A DNA stretch of 64,000 bases from Neofusicoccum parvum. Taxonomy: Eukaryota; Ascomycota; Dothideomycetes; Botryosphaeriales; Botryosphaeriaceae. How positions within the stretch are numbered: position 1 is the stretch's first letter; each line of letters starts with the position of its first letter. Positions 10,670 to 21,250 of the stretch are shown piece after piece. The stretch lies in assembly GCA_020912385.1 (NCBI GenBank), contig CP087212.1:2477633-2541632 (forward strand), given 5' to 3'. The notes under the pieces were generated by a model, which made no database searches, had not been told where the DNA came from, and worked only from the letters and a program-made list of their open reading frames with translations. Made by a program: the position numbers and the translations under genes.

Positions 10670-13632
10670 ATAGATAGATAAATTCATTTCTTCCCGATAT
10701 AGCTCCCTTGCGGGTCCATGCGGGGCTGGCTATCTGCAATTATTTTACATGAGGGGGAAAACCTTGTTCACTAGGCAAAAACCCCTCCTCTCTACTCAGG
10801 TATGTCTTCCTCTCCTTATTCCGTTTTTCCTGTTTACCAGTAGTAGCTGCTGTAGCAGCCCTTTATTCAATCGCTAGTATACCCTTTTAGTCTTCGTCCC
10901 GGTCCTCCTGGTAGTCCTCCTGGTGCTCCTCCTGGTGATCCTCCTGGTGGTCCTCCTGGAGCATTTCCCTGGCTAGGCTGAACTGGTTTAGAAGCCCCGT
11001 GCGCAGGAACCATACTGTCGCTGCCTTAATCCCCTTCTTTGTGGAGAGGAGGGAGTGGTAGTCTGTAGTTCCCACCTCTTGCAGCATCTGTGCCCTTCCC
11101 TGCTGGAAGTGGTGGTAGAAGAGAAGGATGTACTTTGGGGTCTGTCTCTGCCACCCACACGGGCAGGCTGGGCTGGGGTGTCCTGGTACCTTGCGTCTGA
11201 AGAGGAAGTCCTCTAGTCCAATATTCTCTGTACGTAGTAGGATGGTGATTGTGCTAAGTGGTTTAGATAGCTCCTTGTGCAGGTCTCTAAGCCTTGGGGT
11301 CTAATTTATGTTCAGGGCTACTGGCTTGTTTCTTCTTTCTTGATTGATATGCGTGGTCCATTGCTCCCTCCATATTTCCTTAAACGCTATATGGATTCTG
11401 GCTTTCTCAGGGAGCTTCTTGGTGTTGGGTTTGCTGCTTTCTATAAGTGAGTTGATTCTCTTGCGAAGTCGTACTCTCCTAGCTGGGCCAGCTGCGCCCT
11501 TAGCCTTTAGCACCGCTTTGGCTATGTCCTTGATGTCCTGGCATGTCCTCTCTATTACTTTAGCTACCGGATTCTCCTTGGCGCGGAGTGCCTGGGTGAG
11601 GGCAAGTTCATCCAGATGTAGTGGGAGAGGGGGAATTCCTGTTTCATATTCTAGGACTTTGGTGTTGGTGGATTTATACGCTCCAGAGATGTTGCGGAGG
11701 CACGTATTCTGGATCTTTTCTAGTGGTTTGCTTGCCGTTTTACGCCATCCTGGGGTTCCCTCTGGGGTATGCCACGCCCCACAGCCGTAGGTAAGGACTG
11801 GCCTGACTACTGCTGTGTAGATATGTCGAGCTTTCGCGAAAGAGGCCCCCCAGGTGGATGCTGCAAGCCTGGATAGAGAGGTGTACTGTTTAGTAGCCTT
11901 TGTGGCAGTTTCCTTTATATGGGGTCCCCATCGCAGTTTGCTGTCTACGTGAATTCCTAGGATCTTTACTGTTGGTTCCGGCTTTCCTCCAAATCCTGGG
12001 ATGCGGATTTTTGCATTCATATTGAATTTCTTTGGCCTTCTTGTGAAGTGAATAAGGTGGTACTTGTCGGGTGCAAATGTTGATCTGTGGGTTGCCGCCT
12101 ATTGTATGCATGTTTTATTCGCTTCCTCTAGCGTTCTGCAGTTTTGCTCTGTGGATCTACTAAATGTAAGGATGTTGGTGTCATTAACGAATCCTAGGGG
12201 AAATGTGCTGCCCCTGCGTAGCTTGGTAAGAAGGTTGGAGGCGAAGAAGAGGTAGAGAATTGGAGATAATGAGGATCCTTATGGGATACCATTCGAGGTT
12301 TCAATTGGCGGGCTGGTAAAGTCTCTAAAGGATAATTGTGTGGTGCGGTTCTGTAGAAAGGAGCGGGTGAATCTCTCTATCCAGACTGGTAGCCTTGCCA
12401 TTCTAATATTGTGGAGGAGCCTCTTGTGGGAGACCCGGTCGTATGCCCCCGTTATGTCCAGGCTAAGTACTGATGCCACCAGTCCTTGGTCCTGTGCCCA
12501 GACTGTATGGATTTGTTCCGTTAGGAGGTTAAGTGCTACTACAGCAGATCTATTTCTCCTTGCACCCATTTGTAGGTCAGGGAGTAGGCTATGCATCTCA
12601 GTTGCCTAGGAGATCCTATCCGCCACGATTTTCTCAAGTAGTTTGCCAAGCGTGTTGAGTAGGGCAATTGGTCTAAATGCCTTGGCTTTGGTGTAGTCTT
12701 CTCTTTGTGGCTTTTTTAGGACAATAGTGGTTGAGCACTTGAACTGTCTAGGGTGGTAGGAGAGTGTGAGGCATCCCTAGAAGACGTTGGCGAGGGGCTT
12801 TGCTAGTGTATGCGCACACTGTTTTAGGAATCTGTTAATTATCTTGTCTGGGCCTGGCGCCTTATCGGGGGGAAGCCGCTTGATGGCCTTAAGGATTTGT
12901 TCCTGGGTAAGATCCTGGGCTATTTCTACCGGTTCCGGATAGATGGTTCCATTAATGTCGGAGAGATCGGCGGCTTCAGAAGGGGGGAAGAACTGGTTTG
13001 CGAGGATTTCTGCCTTAGAGGGGTTGTTATAGCGTAGGACTTGGTCTATCCCTTGTAGAGGTGGGAATTGCGGCGGGGCCGGTAGTTCTAGTGCTTTAGT
13101 TCTTGCCTACTTCGCCAGTTTCCAGATTGCTGAGGGGTCGGCGGTAATTTCTACTACTGTTCTTCGCCATGCTTTTGTTCTGTCTCTTCTAATTTGTCTT
13201 TTCTTTCTGTTGACGGTAGTTTAATACGCAATCTAATCTTCCTCCTTTCCTGTATTGGTCCATTTTCTTCTAGCTGCTCTAGCCTGGTAGACTAGCTCTG
13301 AGCACTCTTTTGTCCACTGGGTAGATGCCCAGGGTGAGGGTTTTGCAGCTGGGATGGTTTCCTAGATGGTGTCCTGAATGGCCTTCTGGATCTGCTCGAC
13401 GGCGGCGTCTAGCTCTATCTTAGTGCTTGGTTGGCTTGTTCTGATGCTCCTAAGCTTCATCTGGAGTGTTATGTTTACCTTCTTCCAGTCCGCTTTTTTC
13501 CATTGAGGTCTTGGAGTTTGGGGGAGTGTAGGTGTTGGGGTGACGTCGAGTGTTGTAAGAATAGGTAGGTGGTTAGATGATAACTCTAGCTTATAGCTAA
13601 CTCCACAGTTTATAATTCTTTCCTCTATCCAC
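10670..13632 (-). mobile_element. LINE family A, degenerate copy A1 (5' part missing)
   Basis: The copy starts with the family's TAGATAGATAGATAAATTC 3' tail and runs, on the minus strand, into ORF2 sequence colinear with intact copy A2 (40514-45631). It has the C-terminal Cys/His box near 11150, an open 239-codon stretch at 11301-12020 with GFGGKPEPTVKILG and VVRPVLTYGCG, reverse transcriptase near 12279-12600 (LSLDITGAYDRVSHKRLL), then endonuclease sequence to 13632. Scattered TAG/TAA codons and lost FVDD codons show moderate RIP. The element is cut at 13632 by the 5' LTR of the chromovirus. It is not functional. Confidence 0.88.
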
Positions 13633-13813
13633 TGTTAGAGTCTGAAGCCTCAGGAGAAGCCTCAGAGGATCATCGGCAGTCACGTGATACCAAGCCCTCT
13701 TTGTATTTAAGTTCTCTTCTTTATTCTTCTTCTTCTTCTTCTCTTTAAGTCTTAGCTTAACGTACATAGCGCAATAAACCTTTCAGTGATCATCCTGAGG
13801 TTGAGCCCTGACA
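13633..13813 (+). repeat. 5' LTR of the chromovirus (181 bp)
   Basis: It runs TGTTAG..CTGACA and is identical to the 3' LTR. It contains CACGTG, a TATTTAA box at 13704-13710, a pyrimidine-rich tract, and AAGTCTTAGCT at 13747-13757, whose exact reverse complement lies just downstream of the LTR. Confidence 0.97.
13704..13757 (+). promoter_or_regulatory. LTR promoter: TATA box and predicted transcript start
   Basis: TATTTAA at 13704-13710 is followed, 37 bases after its last base, by AAGTCTTAGCT (13747-13757). If transcription begins at 13747, the 5' end of the RNA would be the exact complement of the primer binding site at 13816-13826, as in Tf1-type self-priming elements. The spacing from TATA to start is plausible for fungi. 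The start site is inferred, not observed. Confidence 0.6.
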
Positions 13814-13826
13814 ATAGCTAAGACTT
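13814..13826 (+). other. Primer binding site, self-priming type
   Basis: The two bases AT follow the LTR, then AGCTAAGACTT (13816-13826), an exact 11-nt reverse complement of AAGTCTTAGCT in the LTR. An 11-nt match between primer binding site and mRNA 5' end is the known arrangement for Tf1/sushi-type elements, which prime from their own cleaved RNA end instead of a tRNA. I did not see an obvious tRNA 3'-end complement here. Confidence 0.7.
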
Positions 13827-13859
13827 CAAACCCACTGGACTTATTGGAACTGGATTATT

Positions 13860-13995
13860 GGCACAGTCTCGCACTGGAATCACTAGAATCACTGGAATCA
13901 CTGGAATCACTGGAACCACTGGAATCACTGGAATCACTGGAATCACTGGAATCACTGGAATCACTGGAACTACTGGAATCACTAGAAGCAACACG
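13860..13995 (+). repeat. 9-bp minisatellite in the chromovirus leader
   Basis: About 14 imperfect tandem copies of GGAATCACT lie between the primer binding site and the gag start, with occasional single-base variants (ACCACT, CTACT). The array is open in several frames, which creates spurious repetitive ORFs on both strands. It sits in the untranslated leader if gag starts at 14014. Confidence 0.85.
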
Positions 13996-14013
13996 AAGCG
14001 AGGGATTCTCAGA

Positions 14014-15180
14014 ATGGTTAACCCACAGTATGAGGAGGAGCAACGGGCTCAAGAATCCCAAGAAATGAAGCAGATGCTACAGCAGATGATGGCTTAGATG
14101 AGCGCACTGAATAGCAAGGTGGAACAGCTGGAAAAGGGGCAACAGACGTCCCAAACTAGAACTGTAATTTCCGAGCAACAACCGACCGAGCCTCCCCAAG
14201 CACAGGCCACAGCCCAGCCCCAAGAACACGCGCCTTCCTCTCAGAATAACAAGCCTACTAAGAACCTTAGCCCCCTCGCTGAGTTCTCAGGCAATAGGGA
14301 TGAACTCGAACCCTGGATCTCTCAGGCCTTGGCAAAGCTCTCCGTAGATTACAATAACTGTAACGAGGCAACCAAGTTCTTCATGCTCCACAATCGACTC
14401 AGAGGCGAGGCAGCGCGTCAGCTACAGCCCTGGATACAAGCCACCACCAACACAAGTAATATGACTGCTCAGTGCCTACTGGACCAACTACGCCTATCAT
14501 TTGGCGACCCCCATGTACAAGAAAAGGCCCAGCGCAAGCTGCACAAGCTACGCCAAACCAACAAGCCTTTCATGGAACACTTTACCGAGTTTCGCAAACT
14601 GGTACTGGAGGCAGGAGGCACCCACTGGCCAGATGAGATCCTGAAAGCTTACTTAGAAGCAGGACTCAGTCAAGAGCTTCAGCACAGCATGATTGGCCTT
14701 AGAAGTACAAGCCAGTCCTTTGAGGACTACTGCACTGAGCTGAAACGCGTTAGTGATCAACTGGAGGCATTTCATGTGCGTAACAATGGCAAGAAAGCCC
14801 AACAGGGCTGGCAGGAAGGGTGGTGGCGTGGTCAGAATAAGGTTGGCTCGGCAGGGTCCACTAGCAGGCAGCCAGGGTCCAAGCAGCCAAAAACAACGAC
14901 GCCCCAACACGACAACATGGACTGGGAACCTACTGGGCCAGCTAAGGCAGCCCAAGGGCGCCGTGTCAAGTGGGTGAATGATCAAGAGATGCAGAAACGA
15001 AAGGAGGAACACCGTTGCCTACGCTGCGGCGACTCAACGCATCTAATTGCCCAATGCCCCTGGCTACCACCAAGGAGACCTACACGCTTTGCAAGGCCTG
15101 CTCAGCAGGAGGGACACGTAGGACCGCAACTGGAAGACATGGAGGATAATAAGACCTCCTCCCAGCAGTCGGAAAACTAA
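14014..15180 (+). pseudogene. Gag of the chromovirus, one premature TAG
   Basis: Capsid protein of the retrotransposon. From ATG 14014 ([10 protein letters not shown]) the frame meets a TAG at 14095-14097, then stays open to a TAA at 15178-15180, about 388 codons. The stop falls where CAG would be read (MMA-stop-MSALN), a CpA to TpA change. The later part has the retrotransposon gag fold region (LAEFSGNRDELEPWISQALA, HFTEFRKLVLEAGG) and a CCHC knuckle, CLRCGDSTHLIAQC, near 15016-15057. Translation could restart at ATG 14098 inside the same frame, giving 360 residues that keep the capsid and knuckle regions. The pol frame follows in a different phase. Confidence 0.88.
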
Positions 15181-15215
15181 AAGCTCCTGTTAGAAATCGC
15201 AGGCAGGAGCTAACA

Positions 15216-18200
15216 GTGGAGGAAAAGCAGGAAGCACAGGATGAATGGCGTAAACAGCAACCTAAATTGGAACAGGATTCACTTCTCACTTCAGTTATGA
15301 TCAATAAAGAGACTTTTGGAAAAGCTCTTGCTGATACTGGTTGTGAATTCTACGCTGTAATGAGCCATAAATTCGCTGAACGCTGTAACCTCCCGCGTAT
15401 TAAAATCTCACCAAGGACACTGGATGGACTAACACCAACTGGGTGGAAGATCAATGAAGTTGCCTGGGCTGAAGTCGACATTGGGGGCCATCATCAAAAG
15501 CGCATGTTCTTCTATATCGTCCCAAAACTCTCTGGATGCGATCTTATGCTAGGGAGCCCCTGGATGGTGCAAGAAAAAGCAGTACTTGACCAGAGCGAAC
15601 GAACCATCACCTTCAAGGATACTGGATTGACTGTAAAGCAAGACACTGATCTCCCTAAGTCTCAAGGCAAGCTAATTGGAGCTGCTGCCTTTTGCCACCT
15701 TATGAGGCTTGAAAAAAAGAAAGGATATCAGATCTTTACAGCCAGCCTCGCGGATATCAACAAGGCCTTACAGGAGAAGCCCCTTATGGATTTCCGAAGC
15801 CAGTTACCTAGCTGGGTAGACCCTAAACGGATCAGTCTATTTGACAAGAAAGAGGCGGAAAAACTCCCACCGCACCGACCTGGAATTGACCATCAAATTG
15901 AACTGGAAAAGGATACCAACGGCAAGACACCTAATGCCCCATGGGGACCTTTATATAATATGTCTCGTGATGAGCTTCTTGTACTAAGGAAGACTCTTAA
16001 CGAGCTACTAGATAAAGGCTTTATCCGTGTAAGCAACTCGCCAGCAGCAGCACCTGTCCTCTTTGTAAAGAAACCTGGAGGAGGCCTTCGTTTCTGCTGT
16101 GACTACCGGGCTCTTAATCGGATTATAAGAAAGGACCGCTATCCCCTACCACTGATCCAGGAGACACTTAATCGAATTAGTAAGGCTAAGTGGTTTACGA
16201 AGCTCGACGTGAGTGCTGCCTTCCACCGGATACGAATTGCGGAAGGAAGCGAGTGGTTAACGGCATTCCGAACACGCTTTAGGCTCTTTGAATGGCTGGT
16301 AACACCATTTGGACTGGTAAACGCGCCAAGCACCTTTCAACGGTATATCAACTGGACCCTAAAGGACTTCCTAGACGACTTTGTCTCAGCTTACGTTGAC
16401 GACATCCTAATCTTTACGGATGGATCGCGCCGGGAGCACCGCGAGAAGGTGAACAAGGTACTAGAGAAGCTGGACACTGCAGGCCTACAACTTGACCTAA
16501 AGAAATGCGAATTTGAAGTCCAGTCCACTAAGTATCTTGGGTACATCATCGAGGCCGGACAAGGCATCCGCATGGATCCAGAGAAGGTTAGAGCAATTCA
16601 AGAATGGAAAGCCCTAACGACTGCAAAGGGGGTACTTGGATTCCTCGGCTTTACCAATTTTTACCGAAGGTTTATCAAGGGGTTTTCAAACCTAGTATCT
16701 CCCCTGGTCTCCCTAACAAGAAAGAACACCGTTTTCCAATGGAGTCAAGAGGCCAATGCCGCATTTAAGAAACTAAAGAAGGCCTTTATCACTGCACCAG
16801 TCCTTATACAATTCGATCCAGAGCGAGAAACAATCCTCGCAACGGACTCATCTGGTTACTGCACAGGAGGAGTGCTCCAACAATTTGATAACGACGGCTT
16901 TCTACGACCAGTAGCGTTCTTTTCAAAGAAGAATCTCCCAGCAGAATGCAACTACCCGATCTATGACAAGGAACTACTTGCGGTGGCTAAGTGTTTACGC
17001 CAGTAGGATGCCGAACTAAAAGGACTTCATCAGTTTAAGATTTTCACTGATCATAAGAACCTGGAATACTTTACTACAGCAAGAAGGCTTTCTGAAAGGC
17101 AGATTCGATGGTGGAGAGAGCTTAGCCGCTTCTCCTTTATCATTGAATATACCCTAGGGAAAACTAATGGATTGGCAGACGCATTGACAAGAAGGGACCA
17201 AGACTTGCCTACAACAGATATGGATGAGAGACTTGAACAAAGAACGGCTTAATTGCTTCAGTTAATACCCCACGGATTGGTCCTCAACACTGGATCACCA
17301 GAGGACCCTGAAGAACAAGAATGGAGCAATGAAGAGTCACTTCTATCTGAAGAAGCCATGGCAGTTAAACCTCGACAAGCACGACCAGGACAACAGGCAC
17401 GAGAACCTCCTTCCCTAGAGGATTAATGGTAAGAGGCACTCCAGCAGGACCAGACGTTAAGGCAACTCCGAGAAGCAGTACAGCAAGGAAAAAGAACATT
17501 TCCCCTAGAGTTTGCTACAAAGTTCAAGGTCTCAATCACTGAGTGCTCACTGGACAACTAAGGGAGCCTCCTCTTCAGGGATAGGAAATGGGTACCAGAC
17601 TCTGAGCTACTGCGAACGAGAATCATTCAAGAGATGCACGACTCCCCCCTCTCAGCACATCCTGGACGTATCCAAACAGTCTCTCTCGTGGCAAGGTATT
17701 TCTTCTGGCCAGGATTTGTCAATGATGTCCGGAGGTTCTGCCGGAACTGTGATGTCTGTGGAAGGACCAAGGTCTGGAGGGACAGGAAGCAAGGGCTGCT
17801 CAAGCCGTTACCAGTACCAAGCCGTCAATGGAGAGAGATCTCTATTGACTTTACTGGGCCACTGCCATCTAGTAACGGTTGCGAAATGCTTATGGTAATA
17901 ACCGACCGCCTAGGGAAAGGAGTAATCCTTGAGGCCTGCCCAAATACTGAAACGGAAACCATTGCAAGGCTGTTCATTGGATGCTTCTACCGGAATCATG
18001 GTGTCCCAGCAGCAATCGTATCTGATAGGGGAACGCAATTTGTAAGCCTTCTTTAGCAACGTATTTGTCAACTGCTTAAGATCAAGAGACGTATCTCAAC
18101 GGCCTACCACCCCCAAACGGATGGATCAACGGAAAGAATAAACACTGAAGTGGCAAGGAAACTCGCATTATTTGTGGATCACCACCAGCAAGACTGGGCG

Positions 18201-18929
18201 GACTGGTTACCGGTTGTTCAGCTGGCCCTCAATGGAAGAACGTCAACAACGACTCAGGCAAGCCCCTTCTTCCTCTCCCATAGGTTCCACCTCGAGCCAC
18301 TGGAACTGCTTGAGGATATTCAACCCAATGACCCCCACAGGGACTCCCCAGTGGCAAGAGCGGAGGCAATTGTAGCCAAGATCAAAGAAGTCACGGACTG
18401 GGCGCAGATGTCCATGGCAGAGGCTCAACAGGAACAAGAGAGGCAAGCCAACCGGCAGAGAAACCCTTCACCTGCGTATAAAGTAGGTGACAAGGTCTGG
18501 CTACACCTACGGAACCTGAAGACGGATAGGCCAAGCAAGAAACTCGATGATAAGGCAGCAAAATTCACTGTCATTGAGGTAGTTGGATCTCACAACTACA
18601 AACTGGATATCCCTGGAGCAGTACACAATGTCTTCCACGTAGACCTCCTCCGGCCGGCAGGAATGAACCCACTACCAAGCCAAGTACAGGACGACTATCA
18701 ACCCCCACCAGTCCAAGTGGACGGCCAGGACGAATGGGTAGTAGAGGCAATCCTAGGCGAGAGAATGGCAAAAAGACCGGGTCAACAAAGGCGCCAGCTA
18801 CAGTATCAAGTTAAATGGGAAGGGTATGCTCGGCCAACATGGGAACCCGCATCAGTACTGAAGGACACAGCAGCGCTGGACTCCTACCTGGAACAAAGGA
18901 ACCAGCAACGAACCCCACAGGAACTCTAG
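15216..18929 (+). pseudogene. Pol polyprotein of the chromovirus, six premature stops
   Basis: A single frame of 1,238 codons encodes protease (ALADTGCEFYA near 15324), reverse transcriptase (LDVSAAFHRIRI, AYVDDILIF near 16390), RNase H (ILATDSSGYCTGG), integrase (SAHPGRIQTVS, CRNCDVC near 17740, then IDFTGPLP and SDRGTQF), and a chromodomain (WVVEAIL..YQVKWEGYARPTWEP near 18736-18855). Internal stops lie at 17004 (TAG), 17250, 17424, 17430 and 17559 (TAA), and 18054 (TAG). All are one CpA/TpG transition from Gln or Trp codons, and the frame resumes after each. The chromodomain implies integration targeted to modified histones, by family knowledge. The frame begins at a GTG in the track, 36 bases after the gag stop; how pol is expressed is unclear. 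Confidence 0.92.
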
Positions 18930-19375
18930 CACTAAGATTGGACTGACAGGCAACTGAACGAGAACTGGCAGTGAGCAAAAAGACAAGCGGTTTGGCCCGG
19001 CCGAAGCCGAGCCCGATCCAGGTGACATTGATCCTTCCTATGAACCAGCAGTGAACTGCGAGACGACAGTACTAGGTCACCTGGTCGGGCATTACAGACC
19101 ACTGGACGGAATCCGCCAGTGCCGGAGAACCCTCTTCCTGTTAACAGACAGGCCCTCAATTCGACAGCCAGTTGACAAGCCTGTAACAGCCTATCAACTG
19201 AGAGATGTCACCACCTCAACGTAACGTACCACCGTCGCATGCTGCCGGTCAGCCAAGTTTCCAACTACGCCATGTAGCCGTTTGATGTCAAAGTCCTTCG
19301 CTTTTTCACCTTGTATACCCCTCCATAATGGAAGAAGATCCGCCCCCACTGAGAATTGAACCCGACACTGTCTAA

Positions 19376-19409
19376 AAACGGAAAGAGGGGAAGGGGGGGG
19401 GGGGGGTGA
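19376..19409 (+). other. Polypurine tract
   Basis: A purine-rich run, ending in 14 consecutive G then TGA, lies directly against the 3' LTR. This is the expected plus-strand primer for reverse transcription. The long G run is unusual and prone to length error. Confidence 0.7.
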
Positions 19410-19590
19410 TGTTAGAGTCTGAAGCCTCAGGAGAAGCCTCAGAGGATCATCGGCAGTCACGTGATACCAAGCCCTCTTTGTATTTAAGTTCTCTTCTTTA
19501 TTCTTCTTCTTCTTCTTCTCTTTAAGTCTTAGCTTAACGTACATAGCGCAATAAACCTTTCAGTGATCATCCTGAGGTTGAGCCCTGACA
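19410..19590 (+). repeat. 3' LTR of the chromovirus (181 bp)
   Basis: Identical to the 5' LTR at 13633-13813. It ends CTGACA and is followed by AGAGAAGAGG, which is family A LINE 3' sequence in the opposite orientation to copy A1. Confidence 0.97.
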
Positions 19591-19715
19591 AGAGAAGAGG
19601 TTTTCTACCTAGGAAAGATTTTCCCCCTCGTATAAACTACTATAGATAGCCTACCCCGCATGGACCCGTAAGGGAGCTAAATCAGGATGAAAATAAATCT
19701 ATTTATTTAATATTA
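19591..19715 (+). mobile_element. LINE family A 3' end fragment, plus orientation
   Basis: It corresponds to the reverse complement of the A2 3' end: TTTTCCCCCTCGT, GCATGGACCCGTAAGGGAGCT, then an AAATAAATCTATTTATTTA tail, with RIP-type changes. Copy A1 on the other side of the chromovirus lies in the opposite orientation, so the two flanks are not the halves of one interrupted LINE. Confidence 0.8.
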
Positions 19716-20925
19716 ACTTATAAATTTAGAAGAAGTATATTACGCTTATTCTTATTAATAATCTAATTAATGTCTTAGAGCTTAATTTTCTTATTATTAT
19801 AAAGCAATTAGCGCTTAGCTATAACCTAGATATTAAAGTATTAGTCTAGCTTAGTAAGTAGCTTATAGACTACTATCTTAGATAGGAGCTTAAGACTAGA
19901 TTAAATATAGTCTATCTAGGTAGTACTATACTTCTATAGGAATGTCTCTAGATTTATAGTAGGATTATAGGTTATCTTAGTCTAGATTGAAAAGTAGATT
20001 AATTACTAGATAGGATCTTCTTCTTTAAATTTAGAATTAATATTGTCCTATATTCCTTTCGAGGTTGAGAAAGTGGATAGGGAATAAAGATAGTCTATAT
20101 AGACTATTATCTTAATTATATAGATTGCCTTAGTATCCCTAGTAATCTAGTCCTTATACCTTTTGAGCTTACGCTCGTATTTAGTAAGAGCTGTATCTAC
20201 TAGAGTATCTTCCTCTTTAGGCTTTAGACGTTCTTCTTTTAGTGGTTATATAAGATTACTATTAATAATCTCCTAAAGATCCTCTCTCTTGAAGTATCCT
20301 TCTAATAAGGACCTCCATTATAGATAGTTTCTTAAGCTGATAAGCTTTAGGACTATCTTAAGCTCCTTGGTCGATGATTTAGTTATTATAACGGTCAGAA
20401 CAGTCGTTTGTCGTTGGAGATTCAATTCAGTGATTCAGTTGATATAGCTAATAGGCTAATTAGTTGTCCTCATTGTTTAGGAGACGAGCGAGATAAATTA
20501 GATTGTTAGTTAAATTGATATGATAAGTGCTCGTCTAATAAACGGCCTCGGATGCGCCGGATTCGGCAGTATTCAGTGGAAATTGATTCTGGATGATTAC
20601 GACTGATCAGGCTATTGCTTGAGCGCCATCCGGGCTTATAACCTGATAGAATTCGCGCTTGATCGGTTGGAAGCGATGAATGAATGGCTTGATTGCTTTT
20701 TTACTGAGGCGCTTGTGGTCTTGATCCCTAAGACGTCTCAGAATGAATGACTAAGCTAATATACTATCCAATAACAGATAACGGAGGTGATTGAGCTCAT
20801 TTTCCATCAGAAATATATGCTCTATAACATAAAAGGTTCATAATGGTTTATTAATGCCTCGACCCTCTCTGACTTGGACGTTCCCCTGCAGTGTTCGGTA
20901 CAGACCAGAGCGTATTCTCGATGGA
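19716..20925. other. TA-rich, RIP-like sequence without a recognisable gene
   Basis: The first ~700 bases (to about 20400) are saturated with TA and TAG/TAA, as in LINE E, and probably derive from an old repeat I cannot name. From 20400 on the composition is more normal (ATTCAATTCAGTGATTCAG repeats of sequence words), again without an open frame or domain. Confidence 0.6.
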
Positions 20926-21250
20926 CTACTCAAGGGCAATTTCTCTCTCCTTCTCTGCCAATGAAAGGGCTTCTTCGTACATAATTCCGTAAATATAAGC
21001 ATCGCCAAGGGAAGTGTAGCGACCGTTCGCCAAGGGTCGTAGGATTATGGGCATTTTGGCGCCTGAAAGCAACCAGATCTCGTCATGAATTTGTATACAA
21101 CTGAGTCCAAGCCCAACGTACTGATTGCTCATCCGGAGCATATTTCTGCCTTGAAATATGGGACTTGCACGGGATAGATATCGTGGCACTCGGTGCGATA
21201 AGTCCGAGCCAAAAGCTCATCCAAGTCTCGGCCGTTGGAAGCTATTATCA
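20926..21250 (-). pseudogene. HET-domain protein, C-terminal remnant
   Basis: An 87-codon open stretch contains YVGLGLSCIQIHDEIWLLSG, AKMPIILRP, and LGDAYIYGIMYEEAL. This matches the usual C-terminal end of fungal HET (heterokaryon incompatibility) proteins, where GD.I..L.G...P.+LR and G+.Y+.G+M.GEA are typical. The intact HET protein downstream (23900-27763) ends with the comparable SVPVVLRENPDG..FIGEVYVHGKMDGEA. No HET core is found upstream on this strand; reading back beyond 21250 meets stops. It starts at a non-ATG codon in the track. I regard it as the tail of a lost gene. Confidence 0.6.

Larger units (their letters stand above)
13633..19590 (+). mobile_element. Complete Ty3/gypsy chromovirus, 5,958 bp
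   Basis: The element is bounded by two 181-bp LTRs that I find identical base for base, beginning TGTTAG and ending CTGACA. The internal order is primer binding site, 9-bp minisatellite, gag with a CCHC knuckle, then pol: protease (DTG), reverse transcriptase (YVDD), RNase H, integrase (HHCC zinc region, D,D,E core), and a C-terminal chromodomain. A polypurine tract precedes the 3' LTR. Identical LTRs indicate a recent insertion, but gag and pol carry seven premature TAG/TAA codons, so this copy cannot encode a full polyprotein without readthrough. The flanking pentamers (TCCAC and AGAGA) do not match, so no target duplication is visible. A solo-type inverted relative lies at 10383-10669. Confidence 0.95.

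Noticed and set aside
13844..14068. Leu/Glu/Ser-repeat ORFs on both strands
   Set aside because: Produced by the 9-bp minisatellite in the chromovirus leader; gag is read in another frame.
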